Shown here piece after piece: positions 12,140 to 23,722 of a stretch of DNA of 64,000 nucleotides; within the stretch, counting starts at the first letter, position 1, and each line of letters starts with the position of its first letter. The position numbers and the translations under genes were made by a program. The notes beneath the pieces are model-generated. The model had not been told where the DNA came from, made no database searches, and was given only the letters and a program-made list of their open reading frames with translations. This DNA comes from Boswellia sacra (lineage: Eukaryota; Streptophyta; Magnoliopsida; Sapindales; Burseraceae), in assembly GCA_013180625.2 (NCBI GenBank), contig SNVD02001284.1:1-64000 (forward strand), read 5' to 3'.

Positions 12140-14349
12140 CGTAGACATTGAATTTTTTAGGCTTAATGAAGGAATGAAGATAAATGTCAAGCAATAAAAA
12201 TGACCAAAATGCCCTTGGAGATCAAGAAGAGAAGGGAGAGAAGAAGTTGGTGAAGAGTCTAGAAAACTGACATGTGACTTTGAAAAATCATATAAACCAA
12301 TCCAGAAGGAATCTGATGATGAGTCACTTACTGTTACGAACCTACGGATAAGGGTGTGCAAAAATCTCCGACCTGATCCGACCCGACCCGACCCGATCGG
12401 GTTGGTCGGGTTTTTATCGGGTCGGCACTAAATAGTAACCCGAATCGGGTTGAAATAGTCGGGTTTGAACAGTGTCAGGTCGTGAACAAGTTTGGATAAT
12501 GTGACTTAATAAAATTAAACCCGATCTAACCCGACCCGACCCGATCGGGTTTGCATCGGGTCGGCATTGAATAGTAACCCGAATCGGATTAAAATAATCG
12601 GGTTTGCACAGTATCGGGTTGTGATCGGGTTTGGAAAAACCCGACCCGACCCGACCTGTGTGCACCCCTACCTACGGATGTCTAGTTTTCATAGAAATTT
12701 ACCGATTGCGAATCAGAGTTGAATTTCGAAAGCTGTATGTGATTGAAGGAATGACGGTTCAAAGGGATTACATCAAAGGATGATAAAAAAGGAAGGGGCC
12801 GAAAGGAAATTAGCCAGTCGACCATCTAACAGCCGCCCGACCCTCTTTGGTTTATTTTCGAAAATTGGCTTGGAAAATTTCTTTTTTTTTTTTATCTTCA
12901 CCCCTCTCCTACATAAACCCTCCTTCTCTCACTTTGCAATTCACATCGATTGTCGAATACAATCATCTCTTTCTCCCTTTTGAAGACACACTCAAGAATT
13001 TGAGAAGTCATTTTCAATATAATTTTTTTAGGCTTTCTATTGCTTTAAACCTGGAAAGGGTCCATCTTGATAGCAGAATTCTCTCCTCCTTCCTATTCTC
13101 TTTTATTTTTTGCCTAGACGAAGCATGTTTATGATTTTATTTTTTGCTTAGGAGCATGTTTGGGGTTATTATGAATTGTTCTAACTCAATTTGTTTTGCA
13201 AGATGAAAATGCTTGTCAAAGTAAGTCATCTTTCTTTTCCTTATTTAGAAACATGCTTAGGAATTTAATTTCTTCGCGAATGCTTAGAATTATGACTAGG
13301 AGAACATGTTTAGAATCATGCTTAAGAGCATATGATTAGAATCATACTAGAAAAATTTATTTACTTTAATGAATGCTAGGAAATAGCATTGAATAGGTAA
13401 GAATTACTGTTTTATCCTTGAATGTCTTATTTGAACTATAATAGCTATGATTGATTTCAATTGTTTGAATTAGCCTAGAATATGCCATGAATGACATGTT
13501 AGGCTAGAAATGCCATGATAATTGATATGAATTATGCTGGAATAGCAATAGGTAGAATCCATGATAGAATTTATCAAATTTATGCTAGAATATCGTGATA
13601 TTAGATTATGACTTTGTTTGATTTATAATTTATTCATTTATGAATATATGAATATACCATGATTAGAAATATAATTGAATGATTGTATAATGCCATGAAA
13701 GAGGCTTGATAAGCATTGAATAAACTCATGTGATGGTGGGAAATTCACTATTTATTTAGTCTCGAATTGAATGTCTTGATATGCATGAATATGCTTTATA
13801 TTATTGAATGTTTGAATCATATGAATAAATGAATGTTATATTGGAAGTGTTAAAGTAGAATTTACTTTATTGTTAAATAACAACTATTGTAATCCTCTTC
13901 CCATTCCCCTATGTTTGAAAAGAATTGTAACTCTATTCTCCTGCCTCTTTCTTTGGATGAATATGCAATTGCCATTGATTGAATAATCACCTCATATGCT
14001 TAAAAAAGATAAAAATGGAATGTATGTATAAAATCAACCACTTAAGCGAACTAAGTAACAATGCAAGCTATTCTAATTTGGTATTTCCAAGTGGAGGTCA
14101 GATTTACATCGGAGCGGGTCGAAAGACTTGTACCTAACTTCCTAAACCCATCTCTGAAGGGATAATGGTAGTTTAGGTCTCGAAGCGAGAGATCAAATTA
14201 CTTCTAGTCATTCTCAATTGAATAATTGGGTGGTGACTACTTTATCCAAATGTGTCCATGGCTTGTTTGTGTTCCCTTAAGTCTCAAAAGAGGTTTTAAC
14301 TTAGTGTCGTAAACGCAAATGCTCTGACAGGATGAAAGCCCCATTCACA
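12140..14349 (+). mobile_element. LTR of a Tat/Ogre-like Ty3/gypsy element, with nested MITE
   Basis: This stretch matches, in opposite orientation and with scattered changes, the LTR at 36659-38488. The start GTAGACATTGAATTTTTTAGG corresponds to TGTAAACAC..TTTTTTTAGG there, and the end GAAAGCCCCATTCACA to GAAAGCCCTGTTCACA. The first base of the expected TG is mutated to C. A primer-binding-site-like sequence follows directly. Without the nested 320 bp MITE, its length is close to that of the partner LTR. Confidence 0.7.
12350..12669. mobile_element. hAT-type MITE rich in CCCGAC motifs, nested in the LTR
   Basis: The ends AAGGGTGTGCA and (inverted) AGGGGTGCACA form an imperfect inverted repeat. 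ACCTACGGAT occurs on both sides (12340-12349 and 12670-12679), containing the 8 bp duplication expected for hAT. The related LTR at 36659-38488 has the uninterrupted site (around 38280-38290), which confirms the insertion. Inside are two direct copies of a roughly 115-150 bp block of GACCCGACCCGATCGGGTT type. Confidence 0.8.
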
Positions 14350-14350
14350 G

Positions 14351-14368
14351 TGGCGACTCCACTAGGGA
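14351..14368 (+). other. Primer binding site of the Tat/Ogre-like element
   Basis: TGGCGACTCCACTAGGGA lies two bases after the LTR end. Sequences of this form are the primer site in many plant Ty3/gypsy elements of the Tat/Ogre group, where tRNA-Arg is the usual primer. The tRNA was not verified here. Confidence 0.55.
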
Positions 14369-15109
14369 TAAGAGAAGTTGATTTTGATGGAAATACCAAA
14401 TTCTAATACCTCGTGTTAGTACAATGAGTCCTTGCATCACTACACATTTGCACACAATAAGTATGAACTGCCTAAACTAGTCGTGTGGTATTGGCATGAG
14501 AAGTCGTTGGCTCCATTTGACCCCTAGATGACTCATGTTGGTGTCACCACCTTTGACTATGTACCATTGAATTTGTATAAAAAGGGACAAGCCTAAGGAG
14601 GCATCTCTTACTCGAAAGAGCACAGACCATTAGATTTTTTAGACTTAAGCCCGCGTAGATGACTCTAGAAATTTCTAATAGGATAAATATCCAAAATCCA
14701 TGTTGAATTGCATGTCTGTGGACGTAAATTCTCCATGATTAGAATAACATCAACTCGAATCCATGAAACCATAACAAATGTCATATGTCAAGTCACCCAT
14801 AAGAACAAACATGGGAACATGTGCCATGAGTTAAGGTTATCAGGACGTTTTGAAAACCATGTTATGATAATCATGAAGAATCGAACATCATCAATAATGT
14901 TAGAATTAGGAGAGAGAATCTCGTATTTCTATATCCCATGTTCATGTCTTAGGAATAAAGCCTAAAATCCTAAGAAAAGAGACTCGACCTCACGTGTGTG
15001 TGAGAAATAAGGTTGGAAGGCTGAAAGCGTGTCTACACGCTTGTATGAACATGCATCATGTCATGCATACATGCATACTTGCATGGCATTAACACCTTTG
15101 TTTTGTAGC
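14369..15109 (+). other. Untranslated leader of the Tat/Ogre-like element
   Basis: No recognisable coding sequence lies between the primer site and the gag remnant. The 14708-14965 open frame has no recognisable domain. Confidence 0.4.
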
Positions 15110-15742
15110 TATTATAGCTTTGCTTAGACGAGGTGGTCGTTTGACAAGGCTAGAAGAATCAATTGATGAGATGGTTACACCCAATAACAACAATGATGAA
15201 ATGGCTCAAGTGAGGGCTGACATCATCGCACTTTAATAGTAAGTGGCCCAACTCATTGAAGCTTTACGGAATGGGCCCAATCGCATGAACCAATCTCTAC
15301 CCGAGGGTAATGGTGATGATGATGGTCAAACTAGTCAAGGTAGAAATAGGGGGAGGAGCCCAATCAGCCATAAAAACCTGAATTGGTCAAGCGATTGGCC
15401 AATGATATAGAAAAGGTCCAAACCTTTTTGAAGAAGAAGGGACTAAAAGGGGTCAAAGACCTAGACGACATTTTAACGTAGTATGCAGCCATCATGGCTA
15501 CTACTCCTTTGACGAAGGAGCATATACTAAAATAATTCAGGCTATCTTCAGAAGATGATGCGGTAGCATGGTATCATGATCTCCCAAAGAGAGTTTGAGA
15601 AGATTGGGAGGAGCTTTCTCAACAGTTTGTGGAATAGTACCACCACAATACCCAACTGGGGATAACGTTGAGGGATGTGGAGACGATGAGACAAAAGCCC
15701 AGCGAGACTTTTTCAGAGTACCTAGTTCCTTAGAGGGCTAAC
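15110..15742 (+). pseudogene. gag remnant of the Tat/Ogre-like element
   Basis: Interrupted frames encode a plant Ty3/gypsy gag core. WYHDLPKRV, then EDWEELSQQFVE, NTQLGITLRDVETMRQ and KPSETFSEYL can be read across several stop codons. The sequence ends abruptly at 15742, where the Athila-type LTR begins. Gag would form the virus-like particle; this copy is not functional. Confidence 0.65.
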
Positions 15743-17269
15743 TGATGAACACTTAAATATGCATGTTTAATAAGAGTTTAGTTCATCATATTGCATTAAT
15801 AGTGTCATTAAATTCCTCAACTTAAGCATATTTGTAGCATTTGCATCTTTGGAATTAATTTCTCTTAATTTTGGTTTTGTTACAGGTTCGGTAAAATGGG
15901 CATAACTCTCTATTTATAGATCAGAATGGTGCAATTCTTAATGTTTTGGAAAGCTGATTTAATTGTCTACAAGATTGCATTTCACAAGCATCATCAAATT
16001 CGGGCTCTTAGTGGACCAAAATTGGGCTTGAAGTGAACCCATCTACAGTCTCGGCCCAGTCTGACCAGGCCTCAGTATTTGGACCGTATCTCTCAAAATA
16101 CTTATCCAAATTGTGCAAATCAATATGTTCTAGAAAGCTGAGATAAATATCTACAACTTTCATGAAGACATGTGATTAAAATTCACGACATTTTGATGTG
16201 AAAATTGATGGTCAAAGTCGGTGCCTAATGATCCCAATTGTCAAAGATATTTACAACTAATATTTGACAATTATGCCCTTGTAATTTGACAAGTTTGCCC
16301 CTGGATGTATCTATAAATAGAGGTGCCTTGTGACCCATTAGGGCATCTTGGCCTTGGCTGGAACATTTTGGCTTTGGCTAGGATCTTGTATTGTGTTTTG
16401 TGTGTTTATGTTATTAATGAATTTCCTTTTTCTTGCATTTTATTTTCTTTCTATTATAATGTTCTTCTAATTTCTCTTTTGCTAAGGTGAAAGGGTGAAA
16501 CCCTTGATATGAGAATAAGGATTCTCTAACCCTTAATATGTGCTTAATAATCTTAATCTTATAATGTTTATTCAATATGATTTATATTTAATTTCTTAAT
16601 CAATCTTGACACCACTCGTAAAGTGGAGGTCTTGATCCATTGTCGACAATCCTTGGCACATCAAATGCTTGGATCCTTTCTAGATGATGTATGGTTCTTC
16701 CTTACCGACACGAATCTAGTTAGGAACCTTGATTTGTTGTAGACATATGGTGATTGGCACATTGGATGCTTGAACCCATTTACAAGAAGTGGTATAAATA
16801 TTGGTAACGAAATAAATATAATTCATATAACTAAAATGGGTTAATTATCCTTATTTAAAATATCAAGGGCGGATCCCCTAACCTTAGCCTTCATTATTAT
16901 TGTGTTAATTCCTCTTGTACTTTAATTATTCTATTGTTTATGAACTTTTATTTTATTTACTATGGTAGGTTCTACCACCTTATGAAATTGTTCTTTAATT
17001 TACTATGGTTGGTTATACCACCTATTTCCATGGATGGTTTTACCTCCTCTTGCTTTTTGTTTTATATTTGAATGGTCGGTAATACCGCCTACCATCTTAC
17101 ATATTTATTGATATTATCTTGTCATTTATTTGAATTATTCACACCATATTTGCTTATCTTATAATTTGTAACGCTAAAATTCCCTTCCTCGTGGATCGAC
17201 CTCGGACTCACCGGGTTTATTACTTCGACACTCCTATACTTGGGAGACAATCCTTTTTCGGATGTGTCA
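15743..17269 (+). repeat. 5' LTR of copy A
   Basis: It starts TGATGAACAC and ends GGATGTGTCA, 1527 bp. It is almost identical to 25728-27252 and more distantly related to 34781-36298 and to the inverted 50516-51838. Confidence 0.9.
16312..16319 (+). promoter_or_regulatory. TATA box in the Athila LTR
   Basis: TATAAATA followed by GAGGTGCC is kept in every LTR of this family: 16312, 26296, 35342 and, inverted, 51401-51408. This is the likely promoter of the genomic transcript. Confidence 0.55.
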
Positions 17270-17275
17270 AGTTTT

Positions 17276-17293
17276 TGGCGCCGTTGCCGGGGA
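17276..17293 (+). other. Primer binding site, tRNA-Asp type
   Basis: TGGCGCCGTTGCCGGGGA lies six bases after the LTR end. It is complementary to the 3' end of plant tRNA-Asp, the usual primer of Athila elements. Confidence 0.8.
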
Positions 17294-17403
17294 AGGTAAA
17301 AATTGGCGTGCAAAATTGTAAGTGTTCTCTTTTCTCATCTTAGATCTAAATTTTTTATTTTTGTGTTTTCATCTTTTGCTCTCTTTTCTTCTCCCTTTCT
17401 TGC

Positions 17404-20223
17404 ATGAAAATTTGGTCACGAACATCTAGTGGTAGACTTGTTAGAAAAACATCATCTTCCTTAGAAAACATGGCCAACAATCATGAAGAAATATTCACGG
17501 ATGAAGGGGACAACCGTTCGCAACAAAATGATCAAAACCAACGAAGAACCCTCAGAGACTACATGAATCCGGTAAGGACTAGTGCACCATCTTGTGTAGT
17601 TTCTCCTCCAGATTCAATCCATTTCAATTTCAAACCAAGTTTTGTTCGACTTCTACCCACTTTTCATGGCCTTGACATGGAGAACCCATATTCGCACTTG
17701 AAACTCTTTGAAGAGGTATGTAGCTCCTACACTGACCCAAATTGTAGCATAAACACCATTAGATTAAAGCTTTTTCCTTTTTCTTTAAAAGATAAAGCTA
17801 GAACATGGCTACAAAATTTGAGGTCGAATTCCATCAGTTCATGGGATGAGATGAAACAACAATTTTTGAAAAAATTTTTTCCTACCCATAGAACAAATTC
17901 TCTTAAAAGACAAATTTCTGATTTCTCTCAAAAACAAGGAGAAACCCTTTACCAATGTTGGGATAGGTATAAGGAACTACTTAATACCTGTCCTCACCAT
18001 GGGTTTGAAACTTGGAGAATAGTTGCACATTTCTATGAAGGGTTAACACCTCAAGATAGGCAACTAGTGGAATTAATGTGTAATGGAGAATTTAAAGAAA
18101 AAGACCCTGAGGAAGCACTTGACTTCCTAGATTCCTTGGCAGAAAAGGCACAAAATTGGGACACTGCTGGCACCTATGAGGTACCAAGCAAGGCCCAAAC
18201 CTCGACATCCAATAGAGGTATTTACAACCTTAGGGAAGACCATGACCTTCAAGCCAAATTCGCATCCCTAGCTAGAAAAGTCGAGGCTTTAGAGATGAAA
18301 AAGAGTGGTCAATTGAAATCTATTCAAGAAAATGTCTGTAACATTTGTGATGACAATGACCATTCTACTGATGATTGCCCAACTTTGCCTGCCTTTAGGG
18401 AATGTCTCCATGAAGAAGCCAATGCCTTGAACACTTTCAAAAGGCCAAATCACAATCCATATTCACAAACCTACAATCCTGGTTGGAGAAATCATCCAAA
18501 TTTTAGCTGGAAAAATGACAATCATGCACAATCTTCACAAGTCCCTTTTCAAACACGACAAAATTTTCAAAATTCTCATGATCATGCATATGCTCCTCCT
18601 CCTAGGAATGACTTTGAAGAGACATTGCATTCATTCATTACAAAGCAAGAGACTTTCAATAGTCAAACTGCTCAAACATTAGCAAATTTGTCAGAAACTC
18701 TTGCAAAATTTGCATCTACATTTAGCATCCAAGAGAAGGGAAAATTTCCTTCTCAAACATTGCAAAACCCCAAAGATCAATCTAACTCAAATGCAGGAAG
18801 TTCAAGTAACCATTACTTTGACCAAGCCAAGTCAATCATGACCCTTCGCAATGGTAAGATTGTTGAAAAACACATTCCTGACCCTTGTGAGAAAGAAGAA
18901 GAATCGATCTCTAAAGGGCAGGAAGAGGCTGCTAAACCAACACCTAGCGAAGAGGAAACCATATCCTCATCTGTGCCTCCATTTCCTCAAGCATTAGCCA
19001 CACAAAAGAAGCAAACTCACAGTTCTGAAATCTTTGAAATTTTCAAACAGGTAAAGGTCAACATTCCCTTGCTTGATGTGATCAAACAGGTACCTTCTTA
19101 TGCAAAATTTTTGAAGGACTTGTGCACTGTAAAAAGAAAACTAAATGTGAAAAAGAAGGCCTTTCTAGCCGAGCAAGTAAGTGCTATTCTTCAAAATAAT
19201 AATACAGTGAAATATAAGGATCCAGGTTGTCCTACAATTTCATGTGTTATTGGAGACCATAAAATTGAACAAGCTTTACTTGATCTTGGTGCTAGTGTGA
19301 ATTTGCTTCCATATTCGGTTTTTCAGAAACTCAATTTAGGTGAGTTAAAACCGACTTCTGTGACTCTTTTGCTTGCTGATAGATCAATTAAAGTACCAAG
19401 AGGAGTAGTAGAAGATGTGTTAGTTCAAGTCGATAAATTCATTTACCCAGTGGATTTTATTGTCTTGGACACACAACCAGTGGAAGTATGTAATTCAATT
19501 CCTGTCATTTTAGGGCGTCCATTTCTAGCTACCTCTAATGCTTTGATTAATTGCAGGAATGGAGTCATGAAGCTATCTTTTGGGAACATGACATTGGAAC
19601 TAAATGTTTTCAATATGTGCAAACAACCACATGAAGAAGAAGATGAAATTGAGGAGGCTAATATGATCGAATCTATTGTGGAAGATCACATCCAAAAAGG
19701 GAGTTCTTCTGACCCTTTGGAAACTTGTTTAGTAAATTCGTTAGAATCAAGTATGGAACTAGAACATGATCTTTCTAATATGTGTTCTTTACTGGATTGT
19801 GCACAGGTGTTGGAAAAAGGCTCAAAATCAAGATTTGAAGAATTGGGGCAGATGAATGAAAGCAAGGAAGATGAAGCTCCCAAGCTAGAATTGAAGCCCT
19901 TACCTGAAGGACTGAAATATGCATATCTTGGGGAGAATCAGACATATCCGGTGGTAATTTCTTCATCCCTCACATGCGAGCAACAAGGTAAGTTGATAGA
20001 AGTGCTTAAAAGGCATAAAAATGCAATTGGGTGGACTTTAAAAGATATAAAAGGCATTAACCCTTTAATTTGCACACATAGAATACATTTAGAGGAAAAT
20101 GCCAAAACATCTCAACAACCTCAAAGGAGATTAAATCCACACATGAAGAGGTCATTAGGGCTGAAGTTCTCAAACTACTTGATGTGGGAATTATCTATCC
20201 TATTTCTGATAGTAAGTGGGTAA
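17404..20223 (+). CDS. gag: Athila gag-protease polyprotein (copy A), open 939 codons
   Basis: The N-terminal gag has the plant retrotransposon gag core around residues 105-220 (KARTWLQNL, SSWDEMKQQFLKKFFPTHRT, RIVAHFYEGL). A CCHC zinc knuckle (CNICDDNDHSTDDC, C-x2-C-x4-H-x4-C) follows near residue 316. The aspartic protease at about 610-720 has LLDLGASVNLLP as its active-site loop, with DLG where many proteases have DTG or DSG; DLGAS is common in Athila-type elements. The last codons are out of frame: compared with 29190-29200, one A is missing near 20147, which cuts the polyprotein before reverse transcriptase. Translation may start at the ATG at 17404 or at the next one near 17470. Confidence 0.85.
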   Translation: MKIWSRTSSGRLVRKTSSSLENMANNHEEIFTDEGDNRSQQNDQNQRRTLRDYMNPVRTSAPSCVVSPPDSIHFNFKPSFVRLLPTFHGLDMENPYSHLKLFEEVCSSYTDPNCSINTIRLKLFPFSLKDKARTWLQNLRSNSISSWDEMKQQFLKKFFPTHRTNSLKRQISDFSQKQGETLYQCWDRYKELLNTCPHHGFETWRIVAHFYEGLTPQDRQLVELMCNGEFKEKDPEEALDFLDSLAEKAQNWDTAGTYEVPSKAQTSTSNRGIYNLREDHDLQAKFASLARKVEALEMKKSGQLKSIQENVCNICDDNDHSTDDCPTLPAFRECLHEEANALNTFKRPNHNPYSQTYNPGWRNHPNFSWKNDNHAQSSQVPFQTRQNFQNSHDHAYAPPPRNDFEETLHSFITKQETFNSQTAQTLANLSETLAKFASTFSIQEKGKFPSQTLQNPKDQSNSNAGSSSNHYFDQAKSIMTLRNGKIVEKHIPDPCEKEEESISKGQEEAAKPTPSEEETISSSVPPFPQALATQKKQTHSSEIFEIFKQVKVNIPLLDVIKQVPSYAKFLKDLCTVKRKLNVKKKAFLAEQVSAILQNNNTVKYKDPGCPTISCVIGDHKIEQALLDLGASVNLLPYSVFQKLNLGELKPTSVTLLLADRSIKVPRGVVEDVLVQVDKFIYPVDFIVLDTQPVEVCNSIPVILGRPFLATSNALINCRNGVMKLSFGNMTLELNVFNMCKQPHEEEDEIEEANMIESIVEDHIQKGSSSDPLETCLVNSLESSMELEHDLSNMCSLLDCAQVLEKGSKSRFEELGQMNESKEDEAPKLELKPLPEGLKYAYLGENQTYPVVISSSLTCEQQGKLIEVLKRHKNAIGWTLKDIKGINPLICTHRIHLEENAKTSQQPQRRLNPHMKRSLGLKFSNYLMWELSILFLIVSG

Positions 20224-21738
20224 GCCCTACACAAGTAGTACCGAAGAAATCTGGCATTACAGTAGTTAAAAATGAAAAGGGTGAATTATTGCCAACTCGT
20301 GTCTCATCTAGTTGGAGGATGTGCATTGATTATAGAAAATTAAATGCTGTCACTAGAAAAGACCATTTTCCCTTACCCTTCCTTGACCAAATTCTTGAAA
20401 GAGTAGCAGGAAACCCCTACTATTGCTTTCTTGATGGATACTCAGGCTACTATCAAATTCCCATTGCACTTGAAGACCAAGAAAAGACCACATTCACGTG
20501 CCCCTTTGGCACTTTTGCATTTAGGAGAATGCCTTTTGGACTTTGTAATGCCCCAGCCACTTTTCAAAGATGCATGTTAAGCATTTTCAGTGACATGGTT
20601 GAGCATTGTTTAGAAGTTTTCATGGATGATTTAACTGTCTTTGGAAACTCTTTTGATAATTGTCTTGAAAATTTAGAAAAAAGTCCTAAAAAGGTGTGTA
20701 GAAAAAGGTCTTATTTTGAATTGGGAAAAATGTCATTATATGGTCACTTCAGGAATTGTTTTAGGTCATGTGGTGTCTTCTAAAGGAATTGAAGTGGATA
20801 AAGCAAAAGTGGAATTAATTTCCCATTTGCCTCCACCAAAAACAGTTAAAGAGGTTCGTTCATTCTTAGGGCATGCTGGATTTTATAGGAGGTTCATAAG
20901 AAATTTCAGTGCTATATCTAAACCTCTTTGTAACCTCTTAATAAAAGATACTTCCTTTGAATGGACTCAAGAATGTCAAAATGCCTTTGATACACTAATT
21001 GGACTTTTAACAACTGCTCCAATTATGCAATTTCCTGATTGGTCCTTGCCTTTTGAATTGATGTGTGATGCAAGCGACTATGCAGTTGGTGCTGTCTTAG
21101 GACAAAGAAAAGAAGGTAAGCCTTATGTGATATACTATGCAAGTAGGACTTTAAATGATGCACAAATGAATTACACAACAACTGAGAAAGAACTACTTGC
21201 AGTAGTATTTGCATTGGACAAATTTCGATCTTATTTAATTGGCTCTCCAACAATTGTTTACACTGACCACGCAGCTGTGAGATATTTAATGTCTAAACAG
21301 GATGCAAAACCTAGATTGATACGGTGGATCTTATTGCTCCAAGAATTCAACATCACAATAAAGGATAAGAAAGGAGCCGAAAATGTCGTTGCTGATCATC
21401 TTTCAAGACTAACGACAGAGACATTAATTGAAACTTCACCTATCAATGATTCTTTTCCTGATGAATTTTTATTTTCTGTTGCTACTGTACCTTGGTTTGC
21501 TAATATTGTAAATTTTCTTGCGACAGGGAAAATGCCACCTCATTGGAAAGCTCAAGACAAAAGAAAGTTTTTGACCGAGGTGAAAAATTTTTACTGGGAT
21601 GATCCGTATCTTTTCAAATATTGTCCGGATCAAATAATAAGAAGATGCATACCCGACAATGAGGTAAGTAGTGTCATTAACTTTTGTCATTCTGAAGCAT
21701 GTGGAGGACATTTTTCATCTAGAAAAAACAGCTGCTAA
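20184..21738 (+). pseudogene. pol: Athila reverse transcriptase and RNase H (copy A, frameshifted)
   Basis: The first open segment (20184-20783) covers the RT fingers and palm: WRMCIDYRKLNAVTRKDHFP, FLDGYSGYYQIPIALEDQEK, FRRMPFGLCNAPATFQRCM and the catalytic FMDD in EVFMDDLTVFG. One extra A near 20680 shifts frame relative to copy B. The second segment (20716-21738) has the RT thumb ([19 protein letters not shown]) and RNase H ([41 protein letters not shown]). It runs into the integrase zinc domain before another shift near 21725. Confidence 0.85.
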
Positions 21739-22776
21739 AATCTTGCAATGTGGATTTTATTGGCCCACCTTATTTAAAGATGCACATGCATTTTGCAAAA
21801 CGTGTGAAAATTGTCAAAAATTGGGATCCATTTCAAAAAGAAACATGATGCCTTTGAATCCCATTCTTGTTGTTGAAATCTTTGATTGTTGGGGTATTGA
21901 TTTTATGGGACCCTTTCCACCGTCATTTGGTTTTGTGTATATCCTTGTTGCAGTAGACTATGTTTCAAAATGGGTCGAGGCAACTCCATGTCGAAACAAT
22001 GACCACAAAACAGTTGTCAAATTCTTGAAAGAGAATATCTTGAGTAGATTTGGAATTCCTCGAGCCATTATTAGTGATGGGGGTACGCATTTTTGTAATA
22101 AATCATTTGAAACCTTAATGAAGAAATATGGAATAACCCATAAAATTTCTACACCTTATCACCCACAAACAAGTGGACAAGTTGAATTAGCTAATAGGGA
22201 GATAAAACAGATCCTAGAAAAAACGGTTACCCAAATCGTAAAGATTGGTCTTTAAGACTTAGTGATGCACTTTGGGCTTACCGAACTGCTTTTAAAACAT
22301 CATTGGGAATGTCTCCTTATAGACTAGTTTATGGAAAACCTTGTCACTTACCTGTGGAAATTGAGCATAAAGCTTATTGGGCCATTAAAACATTCAACAC
22401 AAATTTGAATGATGCTTGCAAGTTACGTAAACTCCAACTGAGTGAACTTGAAGAAATCAGGAATGAGGCTTATGAAAATTCTAAAATCTACAAAGAAAAA
22501 ATGAAGGTTTTTCATGACAAATCCATTGTTAGAAAATCTTTTGAACCTTCACAAAAAGTTCTTTTGTATGATTCAAGATTGCATTTGTTTCCTGGTAAAC
22601 TTCGGTCTCGTTGGACTGGGCCTTTTATTGTTAAAAATGTTTTCCCTCATGGAGCAGTTGAAATTGAGAACCCAAAGAATGGTAATGTGTTTAAAGTTAA
22701 TGGACAACGGTTAAAACCATTCTTTGAAAATTTTGACCAAAACGAAGAGTCCATTGCTTTAATCGATCCTTTTTAA
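21671..22776 (+). pseudogene. pol: Athila integrase (copy A, frameshifted)
   Basis: The HHCC zinc-binding domain reads through [21 protein letters not shown]. The catalytic core shows its acidic residues at [19 protein letters not shown] and [11 protein letters not shown], the D,D-35-E triad. A one-base loss near 22228 separates this from the C-terminal part (22303-22776; [25 protein letters not shown]). The polyprotein would end at 22776. Integrase inserts the cDNA copy into host chromosomes; this copy is inactive as read. Confidence 0.85.
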
Positions 22777-22903
22777 GGATTGATTTTTCCCGGTCAAGTG
22801 GCGGATACGGTACTCCGTGACATTTAAAGTCGGTTTTTCAGTTCCCTAAAAACTGTTGCTCACCTTGCATCCATTTTCTTTTCTTCTCTCTCATTTTCTT
22901 CAC

Positions 22904-23452
22904 ATGGATACCATTCTCTCAAAATTGCACAAACATTTTCCCTCTCTTCCTCAAAATGATTTGCTTAAAATTTATAAAGCTCGTGCAGAAAGACTAAGGT
23001 TGTTGATGCGTAAAGGTATTCCTGCTGATTTAAGATGGTTAATTGAAGCCAAGGTTCGATTTTCCTATGAATTTTCAGATAATCTTGTGTCTCACATGCC
23101 AGGTATGGGAAAAAGCTCTTACGCCAAAAAGCGAAGAGCAAAAAGGTTACAAGTTTGTACTAGATGTGCAAGATGGACTTGTAACCAGCGTTGCCGCTCC
23201 TTGGGGTATTTGTCTAACAATCGAGAGGATAAACTACAGTTCATCAAGAATGGACTGAGTAAGGAGTCTTTGGATGATATCCGAACGACTCTTGAGACGC
23301 ATTCTTGTGGACTTGTGCAGCGTGAAATTTTTAATTTGTGGACACAATTCCGAGATGAGCAGGAACGCTATAGTCTTGGGAATCTGACTCAAAACGACCC
23401 TGTTTGCCAGTTTATAAGAAAACTGGATGGGAAGCATATCCCCAACTCATAG
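22904..23452 (+). CDS. Extra ORF of the Athila family, unrecognised basic Cys protein (copy A)
   Basis: This intact 182-codon frame starts MDTILSKLHKHFPSLPQNDL, 127 bp after the pol stop. I do not recognise the family. Visible features are a leading alpha-helical region, a strongly basic stretch KKRRAKR at about 70-77 that could act in nuclear import or RNA binding, and right after it a cysteine cluster CTRCARWTCNQRC (C-x2-C-x4-C-x3-C) that could bind zinc. The C-terminal half is polar and helical, with no membrane segment, so it is not a typical envelope-like protein although it occupies that position in Athila elements. Copies lie at 31945-32516 and, split by a solo LTR, at 53598-59287. The Cys cluster is kept in all, including an HRCARWTC form. 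Confidence 0.7.
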   Translation: MDTILSKLHKHFPSLPQNDLLKIYKARAERLRLLMRKGIPADLRWLIEAKVRFSYEFSDNLVSHMPGMGKSSYAKKRRAKRLQVCTRCARWTCNQRCRSLGYLSNNREDKLQFIKNGLSKESLDDIRTTLETHSCGLVQREIFNLWTQFRDEQERYSLGNLTQNDPVCQFIRKLDGKHIPNS

Positions 23453-23711
23453 AAGGTGTTTAAGCCGTTTCTGGACGTAAAACCAGAGGAAGATGTGAGC
23501 CACAGTCACAACTACCTGTACATATGCATGCGTCCCATCATTTTTGAATTTTAATGCCTTATAGCTGTCATTTTTGAATTTGTATCTTTTGCTTGACTTA
23601 TGGTGTCTTATTTCATCATCTTTTTTTGAATTTCTATGCATTATTGTCATATTTTTCAAAAAGCAACCGAGCTACCTATTTAGATGTCATCATTAGCATA
23701 CCTTTTTGCAC

Positions 23712-23722
23712 TCCATATATAC
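23712..23722 (+). promoter_or_regulatory. TATA-like site upstream of the LOG ORF
   Basis: CCATATATACC lies about 50-60 bp upstream of the LOG start codon. The other two copies have CCATAAATAT at the equivalent place (near 32742 and, inverted, 53329). It may be a relic of the donor gene's promoter or leader, or an internal promoter. Motif and position only. Confidence 0.3.

Noticed and set aside
12414..12665. 83-codon frame with repeated SGRV/PDTVQTR-like phrases
   Set aside because: It is the translation of the duplicated CCCGAC block inside the MITE.
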